DNA of 64,000 nucleotides from Ypsolopha sequella (GCA_934047225.1 OW203985.1:11517201-11581200), one strand, 5' to 3'; positions 54,497 through 64,000 are shown, counted from the stretch's first letter. Program-made: numbers and translations. Notes: generated from the sequence alone by a model not told the origin.

Positions 54497-55269
54497 TTAC
54501 CATACTGGGAACTGTATTCCAGCCTCGGGGGTCAATTTTTTTAATGATTATATAATTCAATGCATTTGAAATAAAAATTTATGAAATTTGAAATGAAAAA
54601 GCATAGAACACAGGTACACAAAAATATATTACAAGATTAGACATAAGATCAAAACCAACCGTATGCTTCACTAAAGAGGGAATAAGGATGGCCAGCCTCC
54701 GGCATCCAATGAACCGCACTTCCACTGGTGGCAGCTCCAGAAACTCGAAGCTATCCAGTTTCCAACAATCTACCAGTGCAGCATCGCAAGAAAAGCCACA
54801 ACAGTCTAGGCTCAGTAGGATAGTCTACTGAGTCGGCAGCTTCGTGGAGTACCTAAATCATCCCGCCTCAGCATCCCAAAGATAATGTTAAATCCATCAC
54901 CGTAAACGTTCTCAGTGAAAGCGAATCCGAGACTATGGTACCAAGGCAAGCAAGTGCGACAGTTATCAGCACCCTAGCTTTGGGGTTCTTTAACCTCATC
55001 TTGTAGCTCAAGCACAACTAATCAGCACTACTGTAGGTCCAACTAGCTTTAGTACATAGCCAAACCTTTACTACTAATCCGTCAATGAGGCACTCACAGA
55101 GTTCAATCCCATAGTCCACGTCAGAAAAACTTTACCTGTCACATCAGGAGCTGCTGAATAGAAACCGCTTGTCTATTCTAGGACAATCTAGTCACTTTCT
55201 GAGTCCAGATCACAGGGGGGTTGGCTATCCCCCACCAAGTCCTACAAGAGAATATTTGACCCGTGGCAT
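54497..55269. other. Spacer, unassigned
   Basis: AT-rich at first, then GC-moderate sequence with no ORF or repeat I recognise. It may be the other flank of the gypsy remnant broken by the BEL/Pao insertion, but I saw no gypsy motif. Confidence 0.4.
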
Positions 55270-55331
55270 GTGTACACGACGAGATACGCGCGCCTCTAGC
55301 GGAAAATATGTGATACGATACGTGGGTCGTC

Positions 55332-55356
55332 TTCGGCCGCCCGAAGGGCGGTCGAA
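55332..55356. terminator. 3' UTR hairpin of the Jockey-like LINE
   Basis: TTCGGCCGCCC-GAA-GGGCGGTCGAA forms an 11-bp stem with a 3-base loop. The homologous place in the copy at 36622-36642 also pairs, with different bases. It is listed here as a structural RNA element near the 3' end, not as a proven terminator. Confidence 0.5.
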
Positions 55357-55556
55357 GGTACGGGCCTTGATGTATACATCTTTGCCCGGGCTTCAACTCC
55401 GCGGGCTTCAACCCGCGGGTCCGGGGGGGGCCGCCAATATGATGGTTGGCGGCATGTCGGAGATCGCGTCGTGACGTGCCGCCGGCTGTACGACCGGCAG
55501 TTCCACTCCCTTTTCATGACTGCCGGTGGTAACGTCACCGGCAGCCCAGTCCGTCT

Positions 55557-58316
55557 TCAATCTCCGACATCTTCTTCTGAGCTGCTCGCGGATGACTCAC
55601 GCAGCAGCTCTCGAGGGTAGGGTCGTCCAGTGGGGGATCTGTCGTACGTGGGGGCGAGTACACGGAGATGCTCGTGCGGGCCGTTGTCGGCCCGGTCATA
55701 GATGACACGGGCCAAACGGCGCACGAACTCTTCAACGCTCTCAACCCCCAGATCCGTTGCGATGGTCGTGTTCCTCGTTAGGTAGTGTGCGCCGGTGATT
55801 GCACGCAGGGCAATGTTTTGTTGCGCCTGGAGTCTCTGCCGGTTGGTCGCAGATGCCAAGCCGTACCACGCAGGCGCCGCATAAGTAAGGCGGGAGCGCA
55901 GGTACGTCTTGTAGATCATCGTCTTGGTCAGAAGTGGAAGTCTTGATGTTAGCACGGGCCTCAGGAGCGCCCTTGCTGCCTTGGTTTGGCGGACGGCGTG
56001 ATCAACCTGAGGCCCCATGCGTAGCCGGCGATCTATGTGGCATCCCAGGTACTTAACCGAGTCGGCCCACTCGATGTTCGTACCTCGGAGCTGGAGCTGC
56101 TGGAGTCTGCTGGTGCGGTTGGCGCCTGACAGCATGGCGGTCGTCTTCCCCACGTTGACGGCCGTGCGCCATCTGTCTAGCCAGTCCGGCAACAGATCCA
56201 ACAGCCGTTGCATCTTTGACACTGCGACGTCAGCTTTGCGTGAGGAGGCAAGGTAGGCGCTGTCGTCAGCAAACAGTGCTAACAACACGTCTTCCTGCCC
56301 CTCAGCAAGCGAGTCAGCTAGTGTCGGGATGTCGTTGGTGTAGGCGGCGTACAGGCAGGGCGACAGGCAGCTGCCCTGCGGTACACCGGCTCCGATGGGA
56401 TGCGTCGCTGAGGTGGCCCCCTCGACCGAGACGTAGAAGCGTCGATCGGTAAGGAAGGCTGCCACGATGCGTATGATCGCCGGCGGGGTTGTAGTGTCCT
56501 TCAGGAGCTTGTATAGGAGTCCTGCATGCCACACTCGATCAAATGCTTTCTCGATGTCGAGGAAAACACTGACGACGTGGCGGTCGCGATTCATCTCGAA
56601 TGCGACGTGATGCAGGACTCGTATGAGCTGGAGCGTCGTGGAGTGCTCACTACGGAAGCCGAACTGCTCAGCACGGTAGGGGACGTGCGGCCGCAGCCTC
56701 CGTAGGAGCAGACGCTCGAAGGTCTTCGCAAGGTGAGACAGGAGCGTGATGGGGCGATGGTGAGACGGTACTCGGCGGTCTTTACCCGGCTTCGGGAGTG
56801 TGATCACTTTTCCCGTCTTCCATGCCTCAGGGAAGTGGCACGTCCTGAGGATGCCGTTGAAGAGGCGGACGAGTGCTACCACTAGTCTACGTGGTAGCAG
56901 CTTCAGGGCCGCTGTCGGTATACCGTCAGGGCCCGGGGCCTTCTTCCTCGGGAGCCAGCGCAGAGTCCATGCCAGCTCGGTGGGCGAGATGTAGGTAGCG
57001 CCCTCTAGCGGCTCGGGCTCCGCCTGGAGGAATTCATCCACAGTGCGCTCCACGTGGTCGACGTGCGACTGTACGGTGGGCGCGACTGGGTTCGGAGTGA
57101 ACTGCGACTCCAGGTGCTCCGCGAGGATATCCGCTCGGTCCTGAGCGGAGAATCTGCGGCGGCCCTGCCCGTCGATAAGCGGGTATATGGGCTCAGGCGC
57201 TCGCGAGAGGCTTCGCAAGAGGTGGCGCAAGGACGTCTCGTGTTCGGTCGCACGGTCGATAGTGTCCTCCCATGTCGAACCACGAAACTCCTTGACTGCA
57301 GCGGACAGCCTCTCAGCGAGGGCGTTGAGCTCCCGCTTGATGCGTGGGCAGCGTGTCCGAGCCCACAGCTTATGTAGGCGCCTCTTCTGACGTAGGTCCT
57401 CCTGAAGACATGCCGGAAGCTCCTGTCTGCGACGGGACGTGGCAGGTGTGACGGTGGTTACCGCCTCCTGCGTGTCCACAATCGCCTTGGTAATCTTGGC
57501 TGCTGCATCTTCCACTTGTTGGGGCGTCGAGCCTGGCCCTTCGAGAGTGAAGTCCGTGAGTTTGTCTCGGAAGGCCTGCCAATCAACCTTTCTACGAGGT
57601 GGAGGTTTCACTGTGAAGTCCGACGATAAACCAACCACGATGAGAATAGGTAGGTGGTTGGTGTTCATGTCATACAGGACCTCCACCGAGATGGGAAAGG
57701 GCAGCGCCTGATGCAGCACGATGTCCAGGACGTCTGGTCTGTGGGCCGGGTTTGTCGGCACATGCGTGGGGGCTCTCGTGCCGACTACCTCGTACCCATG
57801 TTGCTCAGAGTCGTCGTAGAGACGCCCACCTTCATAGTTGACGGTTCTCGAGCCCCAGGCAGTGTGCTTGGAGTTCAAGTCACCGGCAAGCAGGGTGGGT
57901 GTTAGGCCGTCAAAGATGTTCCTCAGGTCCTGGGCCGCGAAAGGTGCGGTCTGGTCCTGGCCGCGGGGAGGTTTGTAGGCGGCAAACACGCGTAGCTCAG
58001 CTCCGTTGGCGCTGAAGCGCACTCCGATAGAGCGCATGCGCTCAAACGCCGGTAGGTCCAACTCCTCGTGCACGACGTCTCTCCGTACCAGTACCGCTGT
58101 ACCACGATAGGGCACGTAGGGCGGCACAGGAGAGGTCTCGTCACGCCGATACACGTAGTAGTTGGGGATGCTGAAGTTGCGGTGCGGCGCTAGTTTCGTC
58201 TCCCCTAGTAGTATAATGTGGGCGTCTTGAGTCTGGGCCAGTGTGCGGAGGTCGTGATTCTTCCCTGCGACACCCCCAGGATTCCAGTATATCACTCTAA
58301 GGCTGTGGCCGCTCAT
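55557..58316 (-). CDS. Jockey-like ORF2: AP endonuclease and reverse transcriptase (919 aa)
   Basis: Endonuclease about residues 1-230: I-Y-W-N-P-G-G-V start, L-L-G-E-T (E39), A-G-D-L-N-S-K-H (D146, N148), H-R-P-D-V-L-D and N-T-N-H-L-P (H221, where S-D-H is usual). RT about 450-720: K-A-P-G-P-D-G-I-P, H-R-P-I-T-L-L, F-G-F-R, F-L-D-I-E-K-A-F-D (D587), G-V-P-Q-G-S-C-L-S-P and F-A-D-D (D683, D684). The C-terminal part has V-K-Y-L-G, Y-L-R-S-R-L-T-Y-A-A-P-A-W and an acidic E-E-D-V-G-D end. The ORF is complete with all catalytic residues, so this copy was recently active. ATG at 58316 overlaps the ORF1 stop by 20 bases in another frame, suggesting translation by reinitiation or similar coupling. 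The class inserts by target-primed reverse transcription. Confidence 0.93.
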   Translation of the reverse strand: MSGHSLRVIYWNPGGVAGKNHDLRTLAQTQDAHIILLGETKLAPHRNFSIPNYYVYRRDETSPVPPYVPYRGTAVLVRRDVVHEELDLPAFERMRSIGVRFSANGAELRVFAAYKPPRGQDQTAPFAAQDLRNIFDGLTPTLLAGDLNSKHTAWGSRTVNYEGGRLYDDSEQHGYEVVGTRAPTHVPTNPAHRPDVLDIVLHQALPFPISVEVLYDMNTNHLPILIVVGLSSDFTVKPPPRRKVDWQAFRDKLTDFTLEGPGSTPQQVEDAAAKITKAIVDTQEAVTTVTPATSRRRQELPACLQEDLRQKRRLHKLWARTRCPRIKRELNALAERLSAAVKEFRGSTWEDTIDRATEHETSLRHLLRSLSRAPEPIYPLIDGQGRRRFSAQDRADILAEHLESQFTPNPVAPTVQSHVDHVERTVDEFLQAEPEPLEGATYISPTELAWTLRWLPRKKAPGPDGIPTAALKLLPRRLVVALVRLFNGILRTCHFPEAWKTGKVITLPKPGKDRRVPSHHRPITLLSHLAKTFERLLLRRLRPHVPYRAEQFGFRSEHSTTLQLIRVLHHVAFEMNRDRHVVSVFLDIEKAFDRVWHAGLLYKLLKDTTTPPAIIRIVAAFLTDRRFYVSVEGATSATHPIGAGVPQGSCLSPCLYAAYTNDIPTLADSLAEGQEDVLLALFADDSAYLASSRKADVAVSKMQRLLDLLPDWLDRWRTAVNVGKTTAMLSGANRTSRLQQLQLRGTNIEWADSVKYLGCHIDRRLRMGPQVDHAVRQTKAARALLRPVLTSRLPLLTKTMIYKTYLRSRLTYAAPAWYGLASATNRQRLQAQQNIALRAITGAHYLTRNTTIATDLGVESVEEFVRRLARVIYDRADNGPHEHLRVLAPTYDRSPTGRPYPRELLRESSASSSEEDVGD

Positions 58317-60520
58317 TAAACGCCATTATGAGGGCCATTCCTCGGAGTGTGACCGTCGTGACGTCAGCTACCGTACCAGTGCTGATAGCGTTGGTAACGG
58401 CAACAATGAAGTCGGTCACGGCGGCTAACTGTTGATCCCGTAGCATTAGAGATGCTGCGTGGAGGGCGTCGAGTGCCTCGCTTATCATAGGGCGGGCGGC
58501 GAGGGCGGGATGCAGCCGTGTGCTCTCCGGCGTTGTAGCGCGCGGAGGTGCAGGCGGTCTCAACGGCGGTGCTTGTGAGTGACGCACCGCCGGAGTCGGC
58601 GCCTGCGTGGCAGGCATCGTCGCAGCTTTCCCTTTCTTTGAGCGATTGCGACGGCGCACCGGTTGGGCGGGTGCGGCCGTAGCAGTGGTGGCCGAGGGGG
58701 CGGTCGCCTTTGTTGAGTGCGCCGCTGGGCGAGGTGGTTCAATTGCGGTGAGCGACGGAGGAAGCGCCGCCGATGTTGATACGGCGGGGGCAGCGGTGGG
58801 CGGGGCCGTGACTGGCCCCGCCTCCGCGACGGTCCTCTTTCCTCTGCGTCCACGCCTTCTGTTCCTTTTCCTTGCTGGCTGGCCGGAGTGCGCGTTTGCT
58901 GCAGCCGGGCCTGCCAGTTCGTCGGTCGGGAGTGGGCGGTGGAGCGTCTGCGACGGTCCGGTGGTGGGCCGCGGTTGATTAGACCCGCGTCCGGGTGGGC
59001 GTGGCACGGTGGGAGGGAGAGGCGGCGGTATCCTCATCCCTCTTTTCCTCGCCTCCTTTTTGAAGAAGGTGCAGCGCTTGTCATTAGCCGTGTGCGCCTC
59101 TCCACAGTTGGCGCACTTGGCTGGCTGGTCTCTTGGTCGCTGACAGTCAGAGGCCCGGTGTTCCTCGCCGCATCTCACACAGCGTATTGGCTGGTGGCAG
59201 TTCTGCGACGAGTGGCCAAATATCTGGCAGCGATGGCATTGGGCGGGGCCTCCTCTACCCCTCCACCCTTCGATTATGATGCCCGGCATGTACAGTAGTT
59301 CTGTAACTCTGTACAGCCGAGCAAGCTCCTCCTTGTCCATGTGTGGGAGCTGCACATGGAATAGACAGCCAGGGCGCCCTCTCCTGGCTGGGATTCCCTT
59401 CACGTGCGTTGTTGCAAAGCCGAGCGCAGCGAGGGCTTCTTTGATGTCGTCTGGGGGCGTGTCGGCTGGCAATCCCCTTATTGCCACCTTTGTCGGGATG
59501 TCAGTGCTCGGGCTGAAGCAGAACCAGGACACTTGTGGGTCCCGGCTCCTTGCCTCGATTAGGTACCGCTGCACGGTACGGAATTCGGTTTCAGATTTTG
59601 GTAGAAATCTGAAACCGTTACCGAAGGGGCGTGCGGAGGGGGCGTGTCCTAGGAGCTGGTGTAGCTCTTTGAAGTGGGCCCCCCAGTTCGGCAAGCAGGT
59701 TACCACGAGCGGTGGTAGTGTTCTCGCACTTGTAGGCGCCGTGGTAGCAGCAGGCGTAGACAAATTTTGCGAGCCTTGGCGCACACCCGTCTGTACGGGC
59801 CCGAGGCTCGCGGTGCTAGCGGTGGCCGCTTGTGACGCAGCGCCAGGCCAGTCCGGGGTTGAGGTCACGGCGGGGGGGGGTGTTTACACCGACGGCGTGT
59901 CGCGTGGCCGCGAGCGCCGCAGCGCCAGGCCATAGCGGGGGTGAGGTCAAGCTGGGGGGGGGGGGGGGGGTGTTTACCGTCGAGCGTTGCGTAGACGGCG
60001 GGGATTCTCTCCTCTCGGAGTTTGCAGACAGAGGACTTCTCGACCTGGGTGAGTGGCTCGGTGGTGTCTGCATCTCGACGGAGGAGGCAATCGACTCTAC
60101 ACTGCTCGGGTAATCTGCTTGCCTTGAAGGTGCGTCACGGCGAGGTGATAGTGTTGGCGACAAAGGAAGTGATCCATGCCGCAGTACCGCAGAGAATGAG
60201 GAGGGCGGGGTGGTGCATATCTGGTGGTTCGTCAGGTCTGATTCAGACGGGGACCGGCCAGTGATGAGGCGACGCTTTTCGTCAGCGTCACTGAAATCAG
60301 GCGAGGGTGGCCCCCTTTTAGAGGGGCGGGAGTCTTGTGTCTCAGCCGGCTGTTGCTCGACATCTATGTCGACGGAGCTAGCAGCCTGGCTGGTTGCATG
60401 GGTCGGTACAATTGAGATGGTATTACTGAATAAGTCACGCGAGGCGACTATTAGTGGCTTCGTCCCCTTACGGCCGTCCCGTTGGGGGAGAGGGGGGGGA
60501 GGGGAATGATTCCCTTCCAT
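58297..60520 (-). pseudogene. Jockey-like ORF1 (Gag-like nucleic-acid-binding protein), one frameshift
   Basis: From ATG 60520 (M-E-G-N-H-S-P) a proline/serine-rich region runs to about 59870. It meets a run of nine C (coding strand; 59872-59880 on plus) that shifts the frame by one. One C fewer would join it to the downstream frame (59868-58297, 523 codons). That frame has a PRE_C2HC-like fold around 120-200. Three CCHC-type knuckles follow at about 211-266: C-H-R-C-x5-H-x4-C, C-V-R-C-x4-H-x4-C and C-A-N-C-x4-H-x5-C. Last comes a basic R-R-G-R-R-G-K-R patch and an alanine/proline-rich tail. This is the typical Jockey-clade ORF1, which binds element RNA. The segment either side of the frameshift contains a repeated W-P-G-A-A motif. 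Confidence 0.8.
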
Positions 60521-60670
60521 GACGTCACTTGTAGTTGGTCGTGAGATAAGGCGTCATCTCAATGGGCCCACACCTGTGTTACTTTGCACCATTCAAAGTA
60601 CTATAGGGTGGGCACAACTCGTTGAGTAACCGGCGTTTGTCACTGTTCGGAGTTCGCTCCGTCTCACTCA

Positions 60671-60960
60671 CACAGCACTACACTACAGTGTCTGATATGA
60701 ACAGGCCATGCACTGACACTGGTCGATCTCTGGGCACGAGATGCACGCACTGACTCGACAGAGTTCAATACACAACACCTCAGTGTCCGATTACGAAAAG
60801 GCCATGCACTGACACTGTTATATCTCTAGGCACGAGATGTATTACTGGCTCAGTAGAGCACACACAGCACTCCAGTGTCCAAAAGAACAGGCCATACACA
60901 CTGACACTGGTCAATCCTTGATCACCGCAATCCGTAGTTCCGTAGTACACTAAACTAGCA
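60671..60960 (-). repeat. Tandem repeats in the LINE 5' UTR (about 3 units of 95-108 bp)
   Basis: Three units share CAGTGTC...ACAGGCCATGCACTGACACTG or AAGGCCATGCACTGACACTG and then GGCACGAGATG. They start near 60671, 60770 and 60865; the last is partial. Several LINE lineages carry promoter monomers in this position. A (CA)11 run follows at about 61030-61052. Confidence 0.7.
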
Positions 60961-61380
60961 CACACAGTCCCTACAGCCGCGGTGGCTCACTGACAGTCCA
61001 GCACAGTCCGTACGCACAGTCCTTTGTTGCACACACACACACACACACACACAGTCCGAGGCGGGCACGTTCCAGAGCGCTTCGCACACACTTAGGTCCC
61101 AGTGGCGTCGCCTGACCACAGAAGTAGTCGGCGGAACACGGAGATCCTTTGCAGGCACGAGCAAGCTCGATGGAGACGGGGAGGCGCTCGGGGAAGCGGG
61201 GGGGCGGTATCTGCGAGTCGCGTCTCACAATTTGGCTGTTTCGGCAAGCCGGTCACCGAAACAGTCTAATCGGTCGCGGTGTTCGCAGGTCGCAGAGGCG
61301 TCGTCGTAAGCGGTATCTACAGTCAGCTACATACGTAACGATAGTAAATACACTTTGAGACGTGGTCGGTGGTGGTGGTG

Positions 61381-61859
61381 GTGGTGGAAAATATGTGAAC
61401 TACGCGAATTTAGGGTATAGTTGCGCGGCGTTACCTAACAGACGCATTTTCACACATTTTCGCGTTTTTCATGAAAATATCACGGACTTTTCATGTAAAT
61501 AAGTATGTAAATAGCATAGTATTAAGTTAAGGAAAATAAATAAATTAGTCCCGTGTGTTTATTTACTCGGATAGCTGCAACATAGTACAGGCACGAATAA
61601 GTAGATAGAACAGCTATCCGACTCTGAATAAATAAGCATTAAAATAGCTTAGTAAATAGAATATAATAAATAGTTACAAGGTAATATTAAGAACTTGCAG
61701 AATAAAGATGATTTGCTATGATTGTTTCATTGATACGCCTAGCTAGGTCTTAGAGTAAGACCTAGGTATAAGATAGGCTATACATCGATCTAGGTACTTA
61801 GGTATGCTAGGAAATACCTAAGTAGTCTGTAAATAGACATAACAGCATGATATGTTAGC
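61381..61859. other. Spacer with TAGGT palindromes
   Basis: AT-rich. Two clean inverted repeats: CTAGGTCTTA-GAG-TAAGACCTAG (61743-61765) and TACTTAGGTAT ... ATACCTAAGTA (about 61795-61824). No gene. Confidence 0.55.
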
Positions 61860-62834
61860 GGTACGACGGTGGGAAGCAGACTGAGGACGGTTGGCCATAG
61901 AGGGCGCATATTTATACTCCTGAGGTGGCAAGCAAGTCTTCTCACACACCCGGGGTGGGAGCGTGGGGACTCAGTGTCGGGGCGGTGGCCCCTGACTGAG
62001 GCGTCATTCGCTGCCCATTACTATGGGCAGGTCTTTAGATTGCGCCGCATGAGCGCGCGCAGCGCAGGTGGAGCGGAGCGGTGGAGGTGGTGCGGGCGCG
62101 TCTTGGGACGCGCGACACCGGCAGGCATGGTGTGGTGGCGAGTGGGGTCCTCGGAGTCACTACGGCTGCGCCGCAGTGTTTTCGATGAGGTCACGCGGGA
62201 GGAGGCGGCGGTCGGGCGGGCGCGCATGGCACGGCGCTAGGTCACGGATGTGGGCGAACTGCGCGTGCCTCGCGCGGTCAAACATCCCTGCCGCCAACCG
62301 TTGGATGAAGTAGTCCAAGGATTCGAGCTTGAGGTCCCTCGCGATAGTAGCGTTCCTCACATAGCGAGGAGCGCCGACGATGAGACGGAGAGCCAGGTTT
62401 TCTTGGGCCCGGAGTCTTCTCCTGCGGGACTCCGGTACGAGGGCGTACCACGCCGGCGCTGCATATGTGAGGCGGGATCTAAGGTAGGTTTTATAGATCC
62501 CGAGCTTCGTTCGCAGAGGGAGCCTCGATGAGAGTAGCGGGCGGAGTTTCGCTCGAGCTACCTTCACTTGGGCGACTACAATGTCCACGTGTTTCCTCAT
62601 CGTTAGTCCGCGGTCGATGGTGACTCCGAGGTACTTCACCGTGGGCTGCCAGGGCACTTCTTGCCCTTGCATCTTCAGGGGTGGTGGGAGCTTTTTCCTC
62701 CCGGTGATAAGGGCCTGGGTCTTCCCGACGTTCACCGACAAACGCCATTTGGAGAGCCAGTCTGGGAGCAGGTCGAGCGTGCGCTGCATCTTCACCGCCG
62801 CGTGAGCCGGCCTAATTGACGACACGTAGTACGC
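61860..62834 (-). pseudogene. Jockey-like LINE fragment, truncated at the RT active site
   Basis: The 221-codon frame (62825-62160) has L-L-P-D-W-L-S-K-W-R-L-S-V-N-V-G-K-T, V-K-Y-L-G-V-T-I-D, Y-L-R-S-R-L-T-Y-A-A-P-A-W-Y, Y-V-R-N-A-T-I-A-R-D-L and a C-terminal R-L-L-P-R-D-L-I. It is related to, but clearly different from, the copies at 36847 and 55557. The frame opens just after where F-A-D-D would stand; upstream sequence is a minisatellite. A 3' UTR down to about 61860 includes a hairpin CTGCCCAT-TACT-ATGGGCAG at about 62011-62030. Confidence 0.8.
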
Positions 62835-63105
62835 GGCGGCGCTAGGGCGGGCTGCGCGTGCATTTGGGCGGGCGGCGCTGGTACCTGGGCAGACTGCACT
62901 TGGGCGGGCGGCGCTGTCACCAGGGCGGGCGGCGCTAGGGCGGGCGTCGCTGGGGCAGGCGGCGCTGGTACCTGGGCAGACGGCACTTGGGCGGGCGGTG
63001 CTAGGGCGGGCGGCGCTGGTACTTGGGCGGGCGGAACGAAGGCGGGCGGCGCTGGTACCTGGGCAGACGGCACTTGGGCGGGCGGTGCTAGGGCGGGCGG
63101 CGCTG
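62835..63105. repeat. GC-rich minisatellite
   Basis: Interleaved units such as GGGCGGGCGGCGCTGGTACC and TGGGCAGACGGCACTTGGGC repeat over about 270 bp. The predicted A-P-P-A-Q-V-P-A-P-P frame on minus is repeat translation and shows no codon or domain evidence of a gene. Confidence 0.8.
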
Positions 63106-64000
63106 GTAAGTAGGTAGGTAGGTAGGTAGGTAGGTGATAGGTAGATAGGTAGATAGGTAGGTAGGTAGATAGGTAGGTAGGTAGGTAGGTAGGTAGGTAG
63201 GTAGGTAGGTAGATAGGTAGATAGGTAGATAGGTAGATAGGTAGATAGGTAGATAGGTAGATAGGTAGATAGGTAGATAGGTAGATAGGTAGATAGGTAG
63301 ATAGGTAGATAGGTAGATCGGTAGATCGGTAGATAGGTAGGTAGGTAGGTAGGTAGATAGGTAGATAGGTAGATAGGTAGATAGGTAGGTAGGTAGGTAG
63401 GTAGGTAGGTAGGTAGGTAGGTAGATTGGTAGATAGGTAGGTAGGTAGATAGGTAGATAGGTAGATAGGTAGGTAGGTAGGTAGTTAGGTAGGTAGGTAG
63501 GTAGGTAGGTAGGTAGGTAGGTAGGTAGGTAGGTAGATATGGTAGGTAGGTAGGTAGGTAGGTAGATTGGTAGATTGGTAGATTGGTAGATTGGTAGATT
63601 GGTAGATTCGTAGATTGGTAGATTGGCAGATTGGCAGATTGGTAGATTGGTAGATAGGTAGATTGGCAGATTGGCAGATTGGTAGATTGGTAGATTGGTA
63701 GATTGGTAGATTGGTCGATTGGTAGATTGGTAGATTGGTAGATTAGTAGATTAGTAGATTGGTAGATTGGTAGATTGGTAGATTGGTAGATTGGTAGGTA
63801 GGTAGGTAGGTAGGTAGGTAGGTAGGTAGGTAGGTAGGTAGGTAGGTAGGTAGTTAGGTAGGTAGGTAGGTAGGTAGGTAGGTAGGTAGGTGGGTAGGTA
63901 GATATGGTAGGTAGGTAGGTAGGTAGGTAGATTGGTAGATTGGTAGATTGGTAGATTGGTAGATTGGTAGATTGGTAGATTGGTAGATTGGTAGATTGGT
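63106..64000. repeat. (GGTA)n / (GGTAGATA)n / (GGTAGATT)n simple repeat mosaic
   Basis: Almost 0.9 kb of tetramer and octamer blocks that run to the window end. A marker string GTAGATATGGTAGG occurs twice (about 63532 and 63897) and GTAGTTAGG twice (63481 and 63850), giving a higher-order period near 365-369 bp. It is not the insect telomere repeat (TTAGG)n. Confidence 0.9.

Larger units (their letters stand above)
55270..61380 (-). mobile_element. Near-complete Jockey-like LINE
   Basis: Minus-strand element of about 6.1 kb, GC-rich against its surroundings. It has a 5' UTR with tandem repeats (60521 to about 61380), ORF1 (60520-58297, one frameshift), ORF2 (58316-55557, intact) and a 3' UTR with hairpins (55556 to about 55270). 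The ORFs overlap by 20 bases. The outer limits are estimates: I could not find a target duplication. Confidence 0.8.

Noticed and set aside
55169..55538. Overlapping short ORFs in the GC-rich 3' UTR of the Jockey-like LINE
   Set aside because: They lie in the conserved non-coding 3' UTR with hairpins. GC-rich sequence gives long chance frames, and they are not shared in the copy at 36590.
56017..59935. Many plus-strand ORFs opposite the LINE ORFs
   Set aside because: They are antisense shadows of the GC-rich ORF1 and ORF2, with no domains of their own.
62792..63073. Proline/alanine-rich ORF (A-P-P-A-Q-V-P repeats)
   Set aside because: It is a minisatellite translation with no domain; GC-rich repeats of this type stay open by chance.
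63106..64000. Telomere repeat
   Set aside because: The insect telomere unit is TTAGG. These are GGTA-based tetramers and octamers, and no run of TTAGG is present.

Overview
This window looks like a piece of a lepidopteran (moth or butterfly) nuclear genome. It is AT-rich non-coding DNA packed with insect transposable elements. They include an intronic copy of the 'aaccggtcaagtgcgag ... gggtacggaacc' repeat that is abundant in Lepidoptera, several LINE lineages with short-repeat tails, a Penelope-like element, Ty3/gypsy and BEL/Pao LTR elements, and many small inverted-repeat elements. I see no convincing single-copy host gene, no bacterial-style operon, no CRISPR array and no intact tRNA gene.

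Layout. 1-5.4 kb: end of a LINE, then a decayed multi-exon P-element-like (THAP/THAP9-type) transposase on the minus strand whose splice sites are still readable. 5.4-16.9 kb: remnants of several LINEs, one nested in another with a target-site duplication, and a crowd of MITE or foldback elements. 17.1-19.6 kb: a Penelope-like element (minus) with reverse transcriptase plus GIY-YIG endonuclease. 19.9-35.8 kb: a degenerate Ty3/gypsy element (minus). Its RNase H region is split by a 12.1-kb non-coding LTR element with 2.6-kb LTRs, flanked by a 4-bp target-site duplication (GCAT). 36.6-37.25 kb: a 5'-truncated Jockey-like LINE. 39.3-46.5 kb: a degenerate BEL/Pao pol (minus), split in its integrase by a 4.0-kb solo LTR related to the giant LTRs upstream (TSD ACCG). 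47.3-49.06 kb: a gypsy gag/protease remnant (plus). 49.07-54.49 kb: a very young BEL/Pao element with near-identical 207-bp LTRs, a 5-bp TSD and one intact 1338-codon ORF that lacks the reverse transcriptase domain. 55.3-61.4 kb: a nearly complete Jockey-like LINE (minus) with two ORFs and tandem repeats in its 5' UTR. 61.9-64 kb: a third Jockey-like fragment that breaks at the RT active site into a GC-rich minisatellite, followed by about 0.9 kb of (GGTA)n, (GGTAGATA)n and (GGTAGATT)n repeats.

How the parts relate. Most coding sequence here belongs to selfish elements at different stages of decay. Insertion order can be read from the nesting: gypsy first, then the giant-LTR element inside it; old BEL/Pao first, then the related solo LTR inside it; gypsy gag remnant first, then the young BEL/Pao inside it. 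The most interesting items are (i) the RT-less but otherwise intact BEL/Pao element, which must have borrowed reverse transcriptase in trans, (ii) the giant-LTR non-coding element family, and (iii) the fact that three unrelated-looking LTR types in the window each carry a short tandem array just upstream of the TATA box. All family calls rest on motif recognition by eye; no database search was possible.
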